Position numbers and translations under genes: made by a program. Below are positions 8,768-17,541 of a DNA stretch of 64,000 nt, one piece after another. Below the pieces are notes generated by a model that was not told where the DNA came from, did not search any database, and saw only the letters and a program-made list of their open reading frames with translations. The stretch covers positions 1 to 64,000 of the forward strand of contig NZ_JAKMCR010000001.1 in the NCBI RefSeq assembly GCF_022662175.1, written 5' to 3'. The first letter of the stretch is position 1. Every line of letters begins with the position of its first letter. Origin of the DNA: Aestuariivivens marinum. GTDB taxonomy: Bacteria > Bacteroidota > Bacteroidia > Flavobacteriales > Flavobacteriaceae.

Positions 8768-9577
8768 TTGGTGGACATGAAACCATCAAACAACAACACC
8801 TCTAATAATACAACTTTCGATTACGATAAAGAACTGTCAAAATTACATGTAGAATTAGTACACCTACAAGAGTGGGTTAAGAACCAAGGGTTAAAAGTGG
8901 TTATTATTTTTGAAGGTAGGGATGCCTCCGGAAAAGGCGGTACTATAAAACGATTTACCGAACCATTAAATCCACGTGTGTGCAAAGTTGTTGCCCTTGG
9001 TGTACCCACAGAAAAAGAAAGGACCCAATGGTATTTTCAGCGCTATGTTGAACATTTGCCTCATGCTGGTCAAATTGTACTTTTCGATAGGAGTTGGTAC
9101 AATCGTGCCGGCGTTGAAAAAGTTATGGGCTTTTGTACCGATGAAGAATACAGGGAGTTTTTACGCTCTTGTCCCGAGTTTGAACGTATGCTAGTGCGTT
9201 CGGGAATCGTTCTTTTAAAATACTGGTTTTCGGTAAGTGACGAAGAACAGGAAAAACGTTTTAAAAACCGCATTAAAAGTCCTTTAAAACGTTGGAAATT
9301 TAGTCCTATGGATTTAGAATCGCGTTCCCGTTGGTTAGAATATTCGAAAGCCAAAGATACCATGTTTGCCCATACCGATACCAAACAAGTACCGTGGTAT
9401 GTGGTGAATTCAGACAATAAGAAAAAGGCACGACTTAATTGCATAAGTCATGTGCTAAGCAAAATACCTTATGAAAAAATGAATATTGAACCCATAGAAC
9501 TCCCCGATTTACCAGATTACCATGCTTATGTGCGCCCACCCATGGATTACCAAACGTTTATTCCTGAGAAGTATTAG
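8768..9577 (+). CDS. ppk2: Polyphosphate kinase 2
   Basis: 269 aa, single-domain class I PPK2 size. The enzyme transfers phosphate between polyphosphate and nucleoside diphosphates. The Walker A region is GRDASGKGG at residues 50-58, the Walker B aspartate is D107 in IVLFDRSWYNRAGVE, and the lid region with arginines (RIKSPLKRWKFSPMD) follows. Two ATGs are close together at the start (residues 1 and 4); either may be used. The stop codon overlaps the stop of the convergent gene. Substrate preference (GDP or ADP) cannot be read safely. Confidence 0.95.
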   Translation: MVDMKPSNNNTSNNTTFDYDKELSKLHVELVHLQEWVKNQGLKVVIIFEGRDASGKGGTIKRFTEPLNPRVCKVVALGVPTEKERTQWYFQRYVEHLPHAGQIVLFDRSWYNRAGVEKVMGFCTDEEYREFLRSCPEFERMLVRSGIVLLKYWFSVSDEEQEKRFKNRIKSPLKRWKFSPMDLESRSRWLEYSKAKDTMFAHTDTKQVPWYVVNSDNKKKARLNCISHVLSKIPYEKMNIEPIELPDLPDYHAYVRPPMDYQTFIPEKY

Positions 9578-10284
9578 AAAAACTCCCGATACTGCATCAC
9601 TCGAAAATCGAATGTATTGAATTTAGGGTTTTTGGTTTTAAGCTGTTTGTAAAGTGGGATGTTACCTATGGCCCTATTTGCACTTCCCGAAGCAGAGGTT
9701 AAGGATACGGTTTTGATGATTCTTTGCTTTTTTTGAACTGCATTTTGGGATTCATCGCCAGAACTCTCGGGATCTGAATAACAAGGTAATTCAAATTGAT
9801 GAATTCTAGGAATCCCACTTGAAACCAACTTCAACTTTATATTATGTTCCTTGATGTGTTTTCTAAAGAAATATTCAGGACCATTTTTACTATTACCTCC
9901 TGTAAACAAAATGGTGTGAATACTTGGGTACTGTTTTAAATAAGCTAACAGATTACGTAACTTAACCTGTTGCATACCTAAATCGGAAGCATCCATTTTT
10001 TCTCGCACACAGCTTTCAACAATATCGCAAACCCCAATTTTATGATCTACTAAAAATTGTTTTCGTTGATCTATTGCTTCTTGGGAATTATCATAATGCA
10101 GTTTCAACCTGTAAATAGCATCAGTATAGAGCCACAGTGAATTATAATAACTGCCATAACAAAAATTAACGTCCTTTTCTAAAAGCTCTCCTGTTGAAAA
10201 CCGTGGTGGTGGCAAGGTCCCCACAATAAGTTTTTGGGTATCATATTGAATAAATGGCGCGTATGGATGTTGGTGTTTGAACAA
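9574..10284 (-). CDS. Uracil-DNA glycosylase superfamily-like protein
   Basis: 236 aa. The opening LIVGTLPPPRF, followed by a YGSYYNSLW segment and a later TILFTGGNS strand, fits the uracil-DNA glycosylase fold family annotated in many flavobacteria, which would remove damaged bases from DNA. The usual UDG motif residues are not obvious, so activity is uncertain. The TAA stop (read 9576-9574) overlaps the TAG of ppk2, so the two genes converge with no gap. It is divergent from the bTHX gene, sharing a 56-base promoter gap. Confidence 0.65.
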   Translation of the reverse strand: MFKHQHPYAPFIQYDTQKLIVGTLPPPRFSTGELLEKDVNFCYGSYYNSLWLYTDAIYRLKLHYDNSQEAIDQRKQFLVDHKIGVCDIVESCVREKMDASDLGMQQVKLRNLLAYLKQYPSIHTILFTGGNSKNGPEYFFRKHIKEHNIKLKLVSSGIPRIHQFELPCYSDPESSGDESQNAVQKKQRIIKTVSLTSASGSANRAIGNIPLYKQLKTKNPKFNTFDFRVMQYREFF

Positions 10285-10340
10285 AGACTTGACTTTCTCG
10301 TAATTTTTATTATTTTATGAAAAACTAAAATATACTTTTT

Positions 10341-10475
10341 ATGGGAAAAGGCGATAAAAAAACAAAACGTGGTAAAATTAACCGAGGTACTTTTGGCGTA
10401 AGACGTCCGAGGATTAAGAAAAAACCATCCGTTGAGACTAAAATCAATGTAGGTAATAAAGCACAGGCTAAATAG
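10341..10475 (+). CDS. 30S ribosomal protein bTHX
   Basis: 44 aa, translated directly from the sequence: MGKGDKKTKRGKINRGTFGV, then RRPRIKKKPSVETKINVGNK and AQAK. The start GKGDKKTKRGKI..GT.G..RP and the very basic composition match the small THX protein that sits in the head of the 30S subunit in Thermus and Bacteroidota. It is too short for common ORF cut-offs. It is the only plus-strand gene between two minus-strand genes, and it ends two bases from the stop of the TPR gene that converges on it. Confidence 0.93.
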   Translation: MGKGDKKTKRGKINRGTFGVRRPRIKKKPSVETKINVGNKAQAK

Positions 10476-10476
10476 A

Positions 10477-11199
10477 TTACAGCTCCGATAATATTTTTTC
10501 AACTTCCATCATTGTTGATTTGTATTGACGCTTATTAAACTTTGTCATGTGTTGGGATTCTTTTTGAATCTCCTCCAATATTTCTTTAGCATCACTTACT
10601 TTGTTTCTGCTTATTAAAAATTTGGCTAAAACAAGTCGTTCTTCATAAAACGAGTATCTTATATCTATTTGTCTTAAATGGTTTTCTGCGGCGTCTAAAT
10701 CGTCTAACTTTTCTAGAGCTAGACCGTATATGAATTGGGTTCTTGATTTTTTAAATTCGGCTTGGTCTTTAATTCTTTCGCCATAATCCATGACCTTATC
10801 ATAAACCTCAGCCCAAAAATAGGTTTCAATTAATTTACTTACTACATAAAAGTCGTTTTGAGTACTATCCTCTAAAGCTTCAAGATAATGGGGAAGTGCA
10901 TTATTATAATCCTTTATTTCAAGATAAGCATCGGCCAAATTAACCCTGTTTTGATAGGATTCTGAAAATTGTAACCGTTTCTCTAGATCAACAATCTTTT
11001 TTGTTGGATTAATAATATGTGTTATTTCATTAGTAATTTTTTCTGCATCACTCCTATTATAAACTTTAAGAATGATATAAATTATACATCCTATTAGCGG
11101 AAAGAATAAGATTAGAAAAACCCAATAGTAATTGGATCTGTGCTTATAAAAATGATACAAACAAAAGGCTTGAAGCACAATGATTAAATACCAGTACAT
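10477..11199 (-). CDS. TPR-containing membrane protein
   Basis: 240 aa. Two hydrophobic segments at about residues 3-15 and 25-45 (YYWVFLILFFPLIGCIIYIIL) resemble the PLDc_N membrane hairpin of cardiolipin-synthase-type proteins. From about residue 75 come TPR-like repeats (RVNLADAYLEIKDYNNALPH and AENHLRQIDIRYS). A membrane-tethered, cytoplasmic protein-interaction platform is likely. Partner unknown. It converges on bTHX. Confidence 0.7.
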   Translation of the reverse strand: MYWYLIIVLQAFCLYHFYKHRSNYYWVFLILFFPLIGCIIYIILKVYNRSDAEKITNEITHIINPTKKIVDLEKRLQFSESYQNRVNLADAYLEIKDYNNALPHYLEALEDSTQNDFYVVSKLIETYFWAEVYDKVMDYGERIKDQAEFKKSRTQFIYGLALEKLDDLDAAENHLRQIDIRYSFYEERLVLAKFLISRNKVSDAKEILEEIQKESQHMTKFNKRQYKSTMMEVEKILSEL

Positions 11200-11388
11200 A
11201 AAAGTTTAGACTCTTTTAATTTCAAAAAATGTAAATCTAGAGAAAATTCTTAATGTATGGAACTTAATTTTTTTTGTCAAGATTTTAATAGAAGATTATT
11301 AGTTGTATATCTAAAGATAGTGTCTCCTATCTGCCTAGTTACAATTTCGCAAAGGCACCTTTAATTTTTTCTGAAGAACTATCTAAAC

Positions 11389-12147
11389 TCACCTAATAAA
11401 TACCAACTCATTTTCAGACGACATAGGCTCACTAAAATTATAACCTTCATAATTAAACCCCTTAATATCATCTAATGTGTTGGCGTTGGTATCCACAATA
11501 TAACGGGCCATAAAACCACGGGCGAGTTTGGCATAGGTCATAATCGTTTTGTACTCCCCGTTTTTAAAATCCTTAAAATTGGCAGTTACTACAGGCACCT
11601 TTAAAGCTTTAGCATCAATGGCCTTAAAATATTCATTACTAGCGAGGTTTAGGAACAATTCACCATCTTCCAGTTCTTCATTTAAAGCTTTTACAATATC
11701 CTTTTTCCAGAACTCATAAAGGTTTTTGTTTTTGCCAACGGGTAATTTGGTTCCCATTTCCAAACGGTAGGGTTGTATTAAATCGGTTGGCTTAAGCAAT
11801 CCATAAAGTCCGGACAATATGCGGACCTTCTCCTGCAATATGCCAACCTTATCTACAGGAATGGTATAGGCATCCAGTCCACGGTAAACATCACCACTAA
11901 AGGCATAAATAGCTGGTCTAGCATTTTCTGCAGTAAAAGGCAATCCCCATGATTGGTTACGCTCATAATTTAACTGTCCCAAAGCATCGGATATACTCAT
12001 TAGTTTCGAAAGGGTTTTAGCCGATTTTTTACGAAGCACTTTATTCAATCGTTCCGACTGAATTAAAAATTGAGGTTGCGTGTGGACATCTATGGGTAGC
12101 TGACTTTCAAAATCCAGTGACTTTGCTGGTGATAATACTAACTTCAT
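11389..12147 (-). CDS. yaaA: Peroxide stress protein YaaA
   Basis: 252 aa, the family's normal length (about 255). The N-terminal signature LVLSPAKSLDFE is diagnostic, and further conserved blocks (FSGDVYRGLDA, RILSGLYGLLKP, LNLASNEYFKA) are present in order. In E. coli the protein lowers free iron and limits oxidative damage to DNA and proteins during peroxide stress. The TAAATTTG on the minus strand at 12178-12171 could be its -7 box. It is followed by a gene-free stretch of 189 bases. Confidence 0.93.
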   Translation of the reverse strand: MKLVLSPAKSLDFESQLPIDVHTQPQFLIQSERLNKVLRKKSAKTLSKLMSISDALGQLNYERNQSWGLPFTAENARPAIYAFSGDVYRGLDAYTIPVDKVGILQEKVRILSGLYGLLKPTDLIQPYRLEMGTKLPVGKNKNLYEFWKKDIVKALNEELEDGELFLNLASNEYFKAIDAKALKVPVVTANFKDFKNGEYKTIMTYAKLARGFMARYIVDTNANTLDDIKGFNYEGYNFSEPMSSENELVFIR

Positions 12148-12218
12148 AATCTTAAAATAGGTTTATGACCCAAATTTACAATTCCTTGCTTATAATCGAA
12201 AAAAGGTATTATAAATTT

Positions 12219-12254
12219 TGCCAATTGGGGTATAAAGACAAAAAACAGTTGGCA
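12219..12254. repeat. Imperfect inverted repeat
   Basis: TGCCAATTG (12219-12227) and CAGTTGGCA (12246-12254) pair with one G-T wobble around an 18-base loop. The right arm runs on into GTTTGAGTCACTGTC. It resembles short REP-like palindromes with CAGTTGGCAGT cores that I recall from flavobacterial genomes; only one copy is seen here. Confidence 0.4.
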
Positions 12255-12321
12255 GTTTGAGTCACTGTCTCAATATTAAAAAAATAAAAGTTCTGAAATT
12301 TTTAATTTTGAACTTGAACCC

Positions 12322-13371
12322 TTAAGTCTCTTCTTCCAAATCCTGATGCTTGGCATAGCTGCGCCACTTTTCAATACACTGTTGCATATCGTCTGGTATT
12401 GGAGTATCGAACTGCATGAATATGCCTGTTTTTGGATGTTTAAACCCTAAAGTTTTAGCATGGAGTGCTTGTCTTGGTAATACTTTAAAACAATTTTCCA
12501 CAAACTGTTTATATTTGGTAAAAGTTGTTCCTTTTAAGATTTTTTCACCACCATAACGTTCGTCATTAAACAAGGTATGCCCTATGTGTTTCATATGTAC
12601 CCGTATTTGGTGTGTGCGCCCTGTTTCTAATTTACAGGACAACAAGGTTACATAACCCAAACGCTCCAAAACTTTAAAATGCGTAATTGCTGGTTTTCCT
12701 TTTTCAGCTTCATCACCAAGAAAAACAGTATTTTGCAACCGGTTTTTTGGATGCCTACCTATATTACCCTCCACAGTACCTTCATTGGCTTCAACATTCC
12801 CCCAAACCAAAGCAACATACTCACGCTCACTGGTCTTCTCTGCAAATTGAAGGGAAAGGTCATTCATGGCCTTTTCGGTTTTGGCAATCACTAGTAAACC
12901 ACTAGTATCTTTATCTATTCGGTGTACCAATCCTGGACGTTCACTGGAATTGTTGGGCAGATTGTCAAAACGATAAATCAAGGCATTAATCAGAGTACCC
13001 GAATAATTGCCATGACCTGGATGCACAACCATTCCTGAAGGTTTATTCACTACCAAAAGCTGATCATCTTCATAAACCACATCAATAGGAATATTTTCTC
13101 CCACCAATAAGTTTTCGTGTGGTGGATGGGTAAACAAGACCCGTATATGATCATTGGGTTTTACCTTGTAATTCGATTTTACCGGAGTGCCGTTAACAAC
13201 AATACTCCCGTTTTTAGCAGCTGCCTGAATTTTATTTCGGGTGGCATTTTCTACAAAATTCATCAAATATTTATCGATACGTAAAGGCGACTGGCCTTTA
13301 TCTACAGTAAAGGCATAATGCTCATAAAGATTATCATCGTCGTCTGGAAGCTGTGGAGTGTAATCGTCCAT
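12322..13371 (-). CDS. RluA/RluD-family 23S rRNA pseudouridine synthase
   Basis: About 349 aa. The enzyme converts specific uridines of large-subunit rRNA to pseudouridine. An S4 RNA-binding domain lies near residues 25-90, and the catalytic block HRIDKDTSGLLVIAK carries the essential Asp. I prefer the ATG at 13371, which follows the PASTA stop by one base (TGATATG), over the earlier ATG at 13389 or TTG at 13395, which would overlap the upstream gene. The acidic N-terminal tail (PDDDDN) is normal for flavobacterial members. It is translationally coupled to the PASTA gene. Confidence 0.9.
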   Translation of the reverse strand: MDDYTPQLPDDDDNLYEHYAFTVDKGQSPLRIDKYLMNFVENATRNKIQAAAKNGSIVVNGTPVKSNYKVKPNDHIRVLFTHPPHENLLVGENIPIDVVYEDDQLLVVNKPSGMVVHPGHGNYSGTLINALIYRFDNLPNNSSERPGLVHRIDKDTSGLLVIAKTEKAMNDLSLQFAEKTSEREYVALVWGNVEANEGTVEGNIGRHPKNRLQNTVFLGDEAEKGKPAITHFKVLERLGYVTLLSCKLETGRTHQIRVHMKHIGHTLFNDERYGGEKILKGTTFTKYKQFVENCFKVLPRQALHAKTLGFKHPKTGIFMQFDTPIPDDMQQCIEKWRSYAKHQDLEEET

Positions 13372-13372
13372 A

Positions 13373-13927
13373 TCAAGGTCTGTTACCATTACCAAGTACC
13401 AAATCGATTACTGAAGTTTTTGGTAGTTTATCCCCTGATTTTATAGGATGACCTTTATGTGATAAACCTAAAACAATATCCTTTCCAATATTGTCCTTAT
13501 AAGTTAATTTACCAATCTTAAACTCTAATGCTTCTAAAGTACTTTTTGCCAACCTAAATGTTTTGTCTTCTAAATTAGGCACTAAAATCTTACGATACCC
13601 AGAAGGATTAAGTGTTAAATAAATCTTTCTATTTTCCTTTACCTTGGTTCCAGATTTAGGATCTTGGTCGATGACCGAAAACTTGGGGTAATCAGGATTG
13701 AAATTAGCTGAATCCTGAATTTGCATAACTAAATTATTGTCTTTTAGTTCCAATTCTGCCACGCTAATAGACTTTCCCGTTAGGTCCGGAACCGTTTCAA
13801 ATTCGCCATGGTTGGTTGACGACTTAAGCCATCGGAGCATAATAAAGCTTATTACCACAACCGCAATAACGGCCAAAATTATTTGTTTAAGAAAGTCTTT
13901 ACTAGTAAGGAATTTTACAAGGCTCAT
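13373..13927 (-). CDS. Membrane-anchored PASTA-domain protein
   Basis: 184 aa. One transmembrane helix lies at about residues 14-31 (IILAVIAVVVISFIMLRWL), followed by two PASTA repeats (VPDLTGKSISVAELELKDNN and VPNLEDKTFRLAKSTLEAL). PASTA domains bind cell-wall fragments in kinases and penicillin-binding proteins; here there is no kinase, so the protein is a stand-alone periplasmic PASTA module. Placement beside an rRNA modifier and D-Ala-D-Ala ligase is typical of this lineage and supports a wall link, but its exact job is unknown. Confidence 0.88.
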   Translation of the reverse strand: MSLVKFLTSKDFLKQIILAVIAVVVISFIMLRWLKSSTNHGEFETVPDLTGKSISVAELELKDNNLVMQIQDSANFNPDYPKFSVIDQDPKSGTKVKENRKIYLTLNPSGYRKILVPNLEDKTFRLAKSTLEALEFKIGKLTYKDNIGKDIVLGLSHKGHPIKSGDKLPKTSVIDLVLGNGNRP

Positions 13928-14118
13928 TTAATGGATTTACTTTGTAGCAAATATATAAAAACAGTTGTGTTTTTTCTTTTGCAATTTATATGATATTTTA
14001 GCTTAACTTACAATAGATACGTTTTATTGTGGTTTTTAGATGGTATTTAATTAAATTATATGAAATGAACATAAACAAATTAAAATTTTTGCTTTACTAC
14101 CGAAACAATTAATTTTTT

Positions 14119-14196
14119 ATGCGAAAGCACAACGGCTCATTTGAGCAGATTTTTTTTGTTCGTTTTATTTTCAATGAAATAAAAATTTTAAAATAG
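14119..14196 (+). other. Possible leader reading frame with attenuator-like hairpin before ddl
   Basis: A 25-codon frame starts at ATG 14119 and ends in a TAG directly touching the ddl ATG (TAGATG). Inside it, GCTCATTTGAGC forms a small stem followed by eight T (about 14135-14158), and a second perfect inverted repeat TTTTATTT/AAATAAAA lies at 14163-14184. The layout could allow transcriptional or translational control of ddl, but an AT-rich chance frame is just as possible. Confidence 0.25.
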
Positions 14197-15171
14197 ATGA
14201 ATAAAAACATCGCCATAATTATGGGCGGATATTCGAGTGAACATCAAATTTCCCTAAAAAGCGGCAATGTCGTTTTTGAAACCCTAGACTCTAGTAAGTA
14301 TACGGCTTATCGCATTCACATCTTTAAAGACAAATGGGTTTATGTTGATGAAAATAATGCCGAATTCCCTATTGACAAAAATGATTTTTCTGTCACTATT
14401 AACCACAATAAAATTACTTTCGATTGTGTATTTAATGCCATTCATGGAACACCTGGTGAAGATGGGTATATGCAGTCCTATTTTCATTTATTAAACATTC
14501 CGCAAACCAGTTGTAATATGTATCAAGCCAGCTTAACCTTTAACAAACGGGATTGTTTAAGTGTTTTAAAACCTTATGGTATTAAAACAGCAGAATCATT
14601 TTACCTGAATTTAGGTGATGCTGTTAATGAAAATGACATTATCAATAAAGTAGGACTCCCTTGCTTTGTAAAAGCCAATAAGGCTGGAAGTAGTTTTGGA
14701 GTCACCAAAGTGCACCATCAATCAGAATTACAAAATGCCATTGAGGTAGCCTTTAGGGAAGATAATGAAATTATTATCGAATCGTTTTTAGATGGCACCG
14801 AAGTTTCGGTTGGTGTTATAAAGTACAAAGGCAAGACCAAAGTTTTACCCATTACCGAAATTGTTTCCGAAAATGATTTTTTTGATTACGAAGCCAAATA
14901 TTTAGGAAAATCTCAAGAAATAACCCCTGCACGTTTAACAAAAGAACAAGAGGATAAAGTAAATACTGTTGCCAAAAAAGTTTACGATATTTTAAAACTT
15001 AAAGGATTTAGTCGTAGTGAATACATTTTTAAAGATGGTGAACCCCATTTACTTGAGGTAAATACGGTACCTGGATTAACTAAGGAAAGTATCTTACCGC
15101 AACAGGCCGCTGCAGCCGGGATAAGCCTTCCTGAACTTTTTGATAATGCCATTGTAGAAGCTTTAAAATAA
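14197..15171 (+). CDS. ddl: D-alanine--D-alanine ligase
   Basis: 324 aa, ATP-grasp ligase of normal length. It joins two D-Ala to make the dipeptide end of peptidoglycan precursors, in the cytoplasm. The N-terminal MGGYSSEHQISLKSG, the ATP-binding GLPCFVKANKAGSSFGV, the FLDGTEVSVGVI block and the C-terminal metal site (LLEVNTVPGLTKESILPQQ) are all present. It starts directly after a possible leader frame and is followed 19 bases later by coaD, so the two are probably co-transcribed, opposite to the PASTA/RluA pair. Confidence 0.97.
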   Translation: MNKNIAIIMGGYSSEHQISLKSGNVVFETLDSSKYTAYRIHIFKDKWVYVDENNAEFPIDKNDFSVTINHNKITFDCVFNAIHGTPGEDGYMQSYFHLLNIPQTSCNMYQASLTFNKRDCLSVLKPYGIKTAESFYLNLGDAVNENDIINKVGLPCFVKANKAGSSFGVTKVHHQSELQNAIEVAFREDNEIIIESFLDGTEVSVGVIKYKGKTKVLPITEIVSENDFFDYEAKYLGKSQEITPARLTKEQEDKVNTVAKKVYDILKLKGFSRSEYIFKDGEPHLLEVNTVPGLTKESILPQQAAAAGISLPELFDNAIVEALK

Positions 15172-15190
15172 AAGTTGTAATTTTAAATTC

Positions 15191-15646
15191 ATGAAACGCG
15201 CATTATTTCCAGGATCTTTTGATCCCTTAACATTGGGGCACTACGATATTATAAAACGTGGCGTGACGCTTTTTGATGAAATTATTGTGGCTATTGGTGT
15301 CAATTCTGACAAAAAATATATGTTCACCCTTGGTGAACGCAAGCGGTTTATTGAAGAAGCTTTTGCCGATGAACCCAAAATAAAAGTGGTTACATATAAA
15401 GGGCTAACGGTTGATTTTTGTAAAGAAATAGGCGTTGATTTTATTTTACGAGGATTGCGAAATCCTGCAGATTTTGAATTTGAAAAAGCTATTGCACATA
15501 CCAACCGCGACCTTGCTCCTATTGAAACTGTTTTTCTGTTAACCTCTGCCCAAACCTCTTACATAGCCTCTTCTATTGTTCGGGATGTGATTAGGAATGG
15601 TGGAGATTATACAAAATTAGTGCCCAGTAGTGTTAAAGTAAACTAA
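15191..15646 (+). CDS. coaD: Pantetheine-phosphate adenylyltransferase
   Basis: 151 aa, standard length. It makes dephospho-CoA from ATP and 4'-phosphopantetheine, the fourth step of CoA synthesis. The nucleotidyltransferase motif TLGH lies at residues 14-17 within FPGSFDPLTLGH, and the C-terminal AQTSYIASSIVRDVIRNGG replaces the usual ISSS with IASS, a small deviation common in the lineage. Second gene of the ddl-coaD pair. Confidence 0.97.
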   Translation: MKRALFPGSFDPLTLGHYDIIKRGVTLFDEIIVAIGVNSDKKYMFTLGERKRFIEEAFADEPKIKVVTYKGLTVDFCKEIGVDFILRGLRNPADFEFEKAIAHTNRDLAPIETVFLLTSAQTSYIASSIVRDVIRNGGDYTKLVPSSVKVN

Positions 15647-15752
15647 CCCTTTCACATTATTATTGTAGACTAATTTTTAAATCAATATTTATTAGTATAA
15701 GGCTGTCAATATAAACCCAAAAGAAAAACCAAAGCTATAGTATAAAATTTTT

Positions 15753-17504
15753 CTATTCAAATTTATTATTCAACTCTTCAGAGAGTTTGTACATTCCACT
15801 ACTTGGCGAATAATAATTATTTTGAACACTACCAGAAAAGTACAATTGATTATCAAAAGAATAATATTCAAAATCACTGTCGTTTAGAATGCTGTTTAAA
15901 GTGAAATCAAATACTGGGGTTTCTATATCCTGCAACTTATATACAGTTTTTGTTCTTGTAACCGAATTAACAATAATGACATAGCAAGAATCATTTACAA
16001 AAACATAATTAGGACTTTCTGAGTTGAAATGTTTTACCAATTCAAAATTTGAATTAGTGGGGTTAAACCTATATAAACTATAATAAACAAAAGAACCTAT
16101 AGTATAAGTGGCAATATAAGTATCTCCTTTGTAATCAAAAGGCTGCTCTCCATAAAACACCTTATCATCAGACTCTACTTCTTCCCAAACTGGATCTACT
16201 GAGTATAGACTTAACTTATATAAATCTTGATGATTGAAATTCGTTGATGCATCTACACCTTTTCCAACGTATAAAAATCCGTTATTAATAAAAAGAACTG
16301 GGGAAACCCTAACTGTATCGCTTGGAATACTTGCAATTTCTCCAATTGAAAAGTCATTTAGATCGATTTTAAAAATCCTATTATTACCATAGCTTTCAAA
16401 GGCATAAAATACCCCATTAACTATTTGGGAAAAATTAAAACCATAAGCTTTAACTTTAATTCTTTCATCTTTAACCCATAACCTCTTAGCCATATCAAAT
16501 CGCCATATATAGTAAAAAGGGGGAGTGTCTTGACTATCTGTTTCTGGCGACATTAGATACATTTCGCCATTAAAAACTAAATGCCTAGATACTGGTGAAA
16601 CTGTATGGTTTCTAGAAAAAAGAATATGATTAGACACTATTTTTGTATCAAGCAATTGACGTACTTTCATCCCAGCCGTTTCGTAAGAAACACTATTAAT
16701 TTTAAAATTACTATAAGGTCCAAAAGGAATGAACAAATCTAAATTACCACTTTTATCATTATGATAGACTTTAGTATTTAAGGTATCGTTTATTAAAATT
16801 TCTGAATATTCTGAATCGGGGTTGAAATTAACCCCCTTTAGGATATTTCCTGTAGTACCTATTAATACTTCAGAGGGGAAACTAATTATTTCGGGAGATT
16901 TTAATTTTAAACCGCTATAAACGACCTCCTGTAATTGGGCTCCAATTTTAATTAAAACATTTTTTTGATCAATGTCATTAGGAACAATAATCTCTAAAGA
17001 GTCTAACGAAACAAATGAAGGGATAACACTTTGTTGATTTAAATAAGCTTTAACAAAGTTATAATCATTATCAAAATTATTGCCGTAAACCCACACTGTT
17101 TCACTAAACGTAACTTGTTGTGTACTCAAGCCATTTATTACCGGTTTTTTTAATTTGAAATTTGAAGAATATATTAACGAATCTTTGGATCTTGTATAAA
17201 TAGTAAATATAGATTCTATCTTATCTAAAGTTCTTGGAACATTTACCAAAAGCGTGTCATCGTTTTTTAAACTTCCATACGTTTCTTTATCATTAAAATA
17301 AAACACTAGTGAATCTAAAAAAAAACCTTCTCCTTTCACGTAAATATCTTCACCAAGAAGTCCTTCTTTATCAGAATTTAAATTTACAGGAATATATATC
17401 TTAGGAGGTAATTCTTCTTTACTATTAGTTTCTTCAATCACTTCAACTCTAACACATGACCATAAAGCCAGTAAAACTAAAACAGTAAGATTTTGCTTTA
17501 TCAT
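15753..17504 (-). CDS. Lipoprotein with IPT/TIG domains and kelch-like C-terminus
   Basis: 583 aa from the ATG at 17504, chosen because it opens a lipoprotein signal (MIKQNLTVLVLLALWSC); the longer frame from 17540 adds an unlikely extension. The first 240 mature residues hold two or three IPT/TIG-like beta-sandwich modules (LGEDIYVKGEGF, TVWVYGNNF, GTTGNILKGVNF). The second half has repeated 'FNGEMYLM', 'NGFLYVGKG' and 'DNQLYFSGS' blades of a kelch-like propeller. Similar proteins act at the cell surface in polymer binding, but there is no SusC/SusD pair beside it. Role unknown. Confidence 0.78.
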   Translation of the reverse strand: MIKQNLTVLVLLALWSCVRVEVIEETNSKEELPPKIYIPVNLNSDKEGLLGEDIYVKGEGFFLDSLVFYFNDKETYGSLKNDDTLLVNVPRTLDKIESIFTIYTRSKDSLIYSSNFKLKKPVINGLSTQQVTFSETVWVYGNNFDNDYNFVKAYLNQQSVIPSFVSLDSLEIIVPNDIDQKNVLIKIGAQLQEVVYSGLKLKSPEIISFPSEVLIGTTGNILKGVNFNPDSEYSEILINDTLNTKVYHNDKSGNLDLFIPFGPYSNFKINSVSYETAGMKVRQLLDTKIVSNHILFSRNHTVSPVSRHLVFNGEMYLMSPETDSQDTPPFYYIWRFDMAKRLWVKDERIKVKAYGFNFSQIVNGVFYAFESYGNNRIFKIDLNDFSIGEIASIPSDTVRVSPVLFINNGFLYVGKGVDASTNFNHQDLYKLSLYSVDPVWEEVESDDKVFYGEQPFDYKGDTYIATYTIGSFVYYSLYRFNPTNSNFELVKHFNSESPNYVFVNDSCYVIIVNSVTRTKTVYKLQDIETPVFDFTLNSILNDSDFEYYSFDNQLYFSGSVQNNYYSPSSGMYKLSEELNNKFE

Positions 17505-17541
17505 TGAGATGTGTTTTTTACCACATAACAAATCTAACAAA

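Noticed and set aside
9070-9444. 124-aa minus-strand frame inside ppk2
   Set aside because: Shadow of ppk2 catalytic region.
10179-10502. 107-aa minus-strand frame over the bTHX gene
   Set aside because: Overlaps bTHX, which has a clear ribosomal-protein match, and crosses the promoter region.
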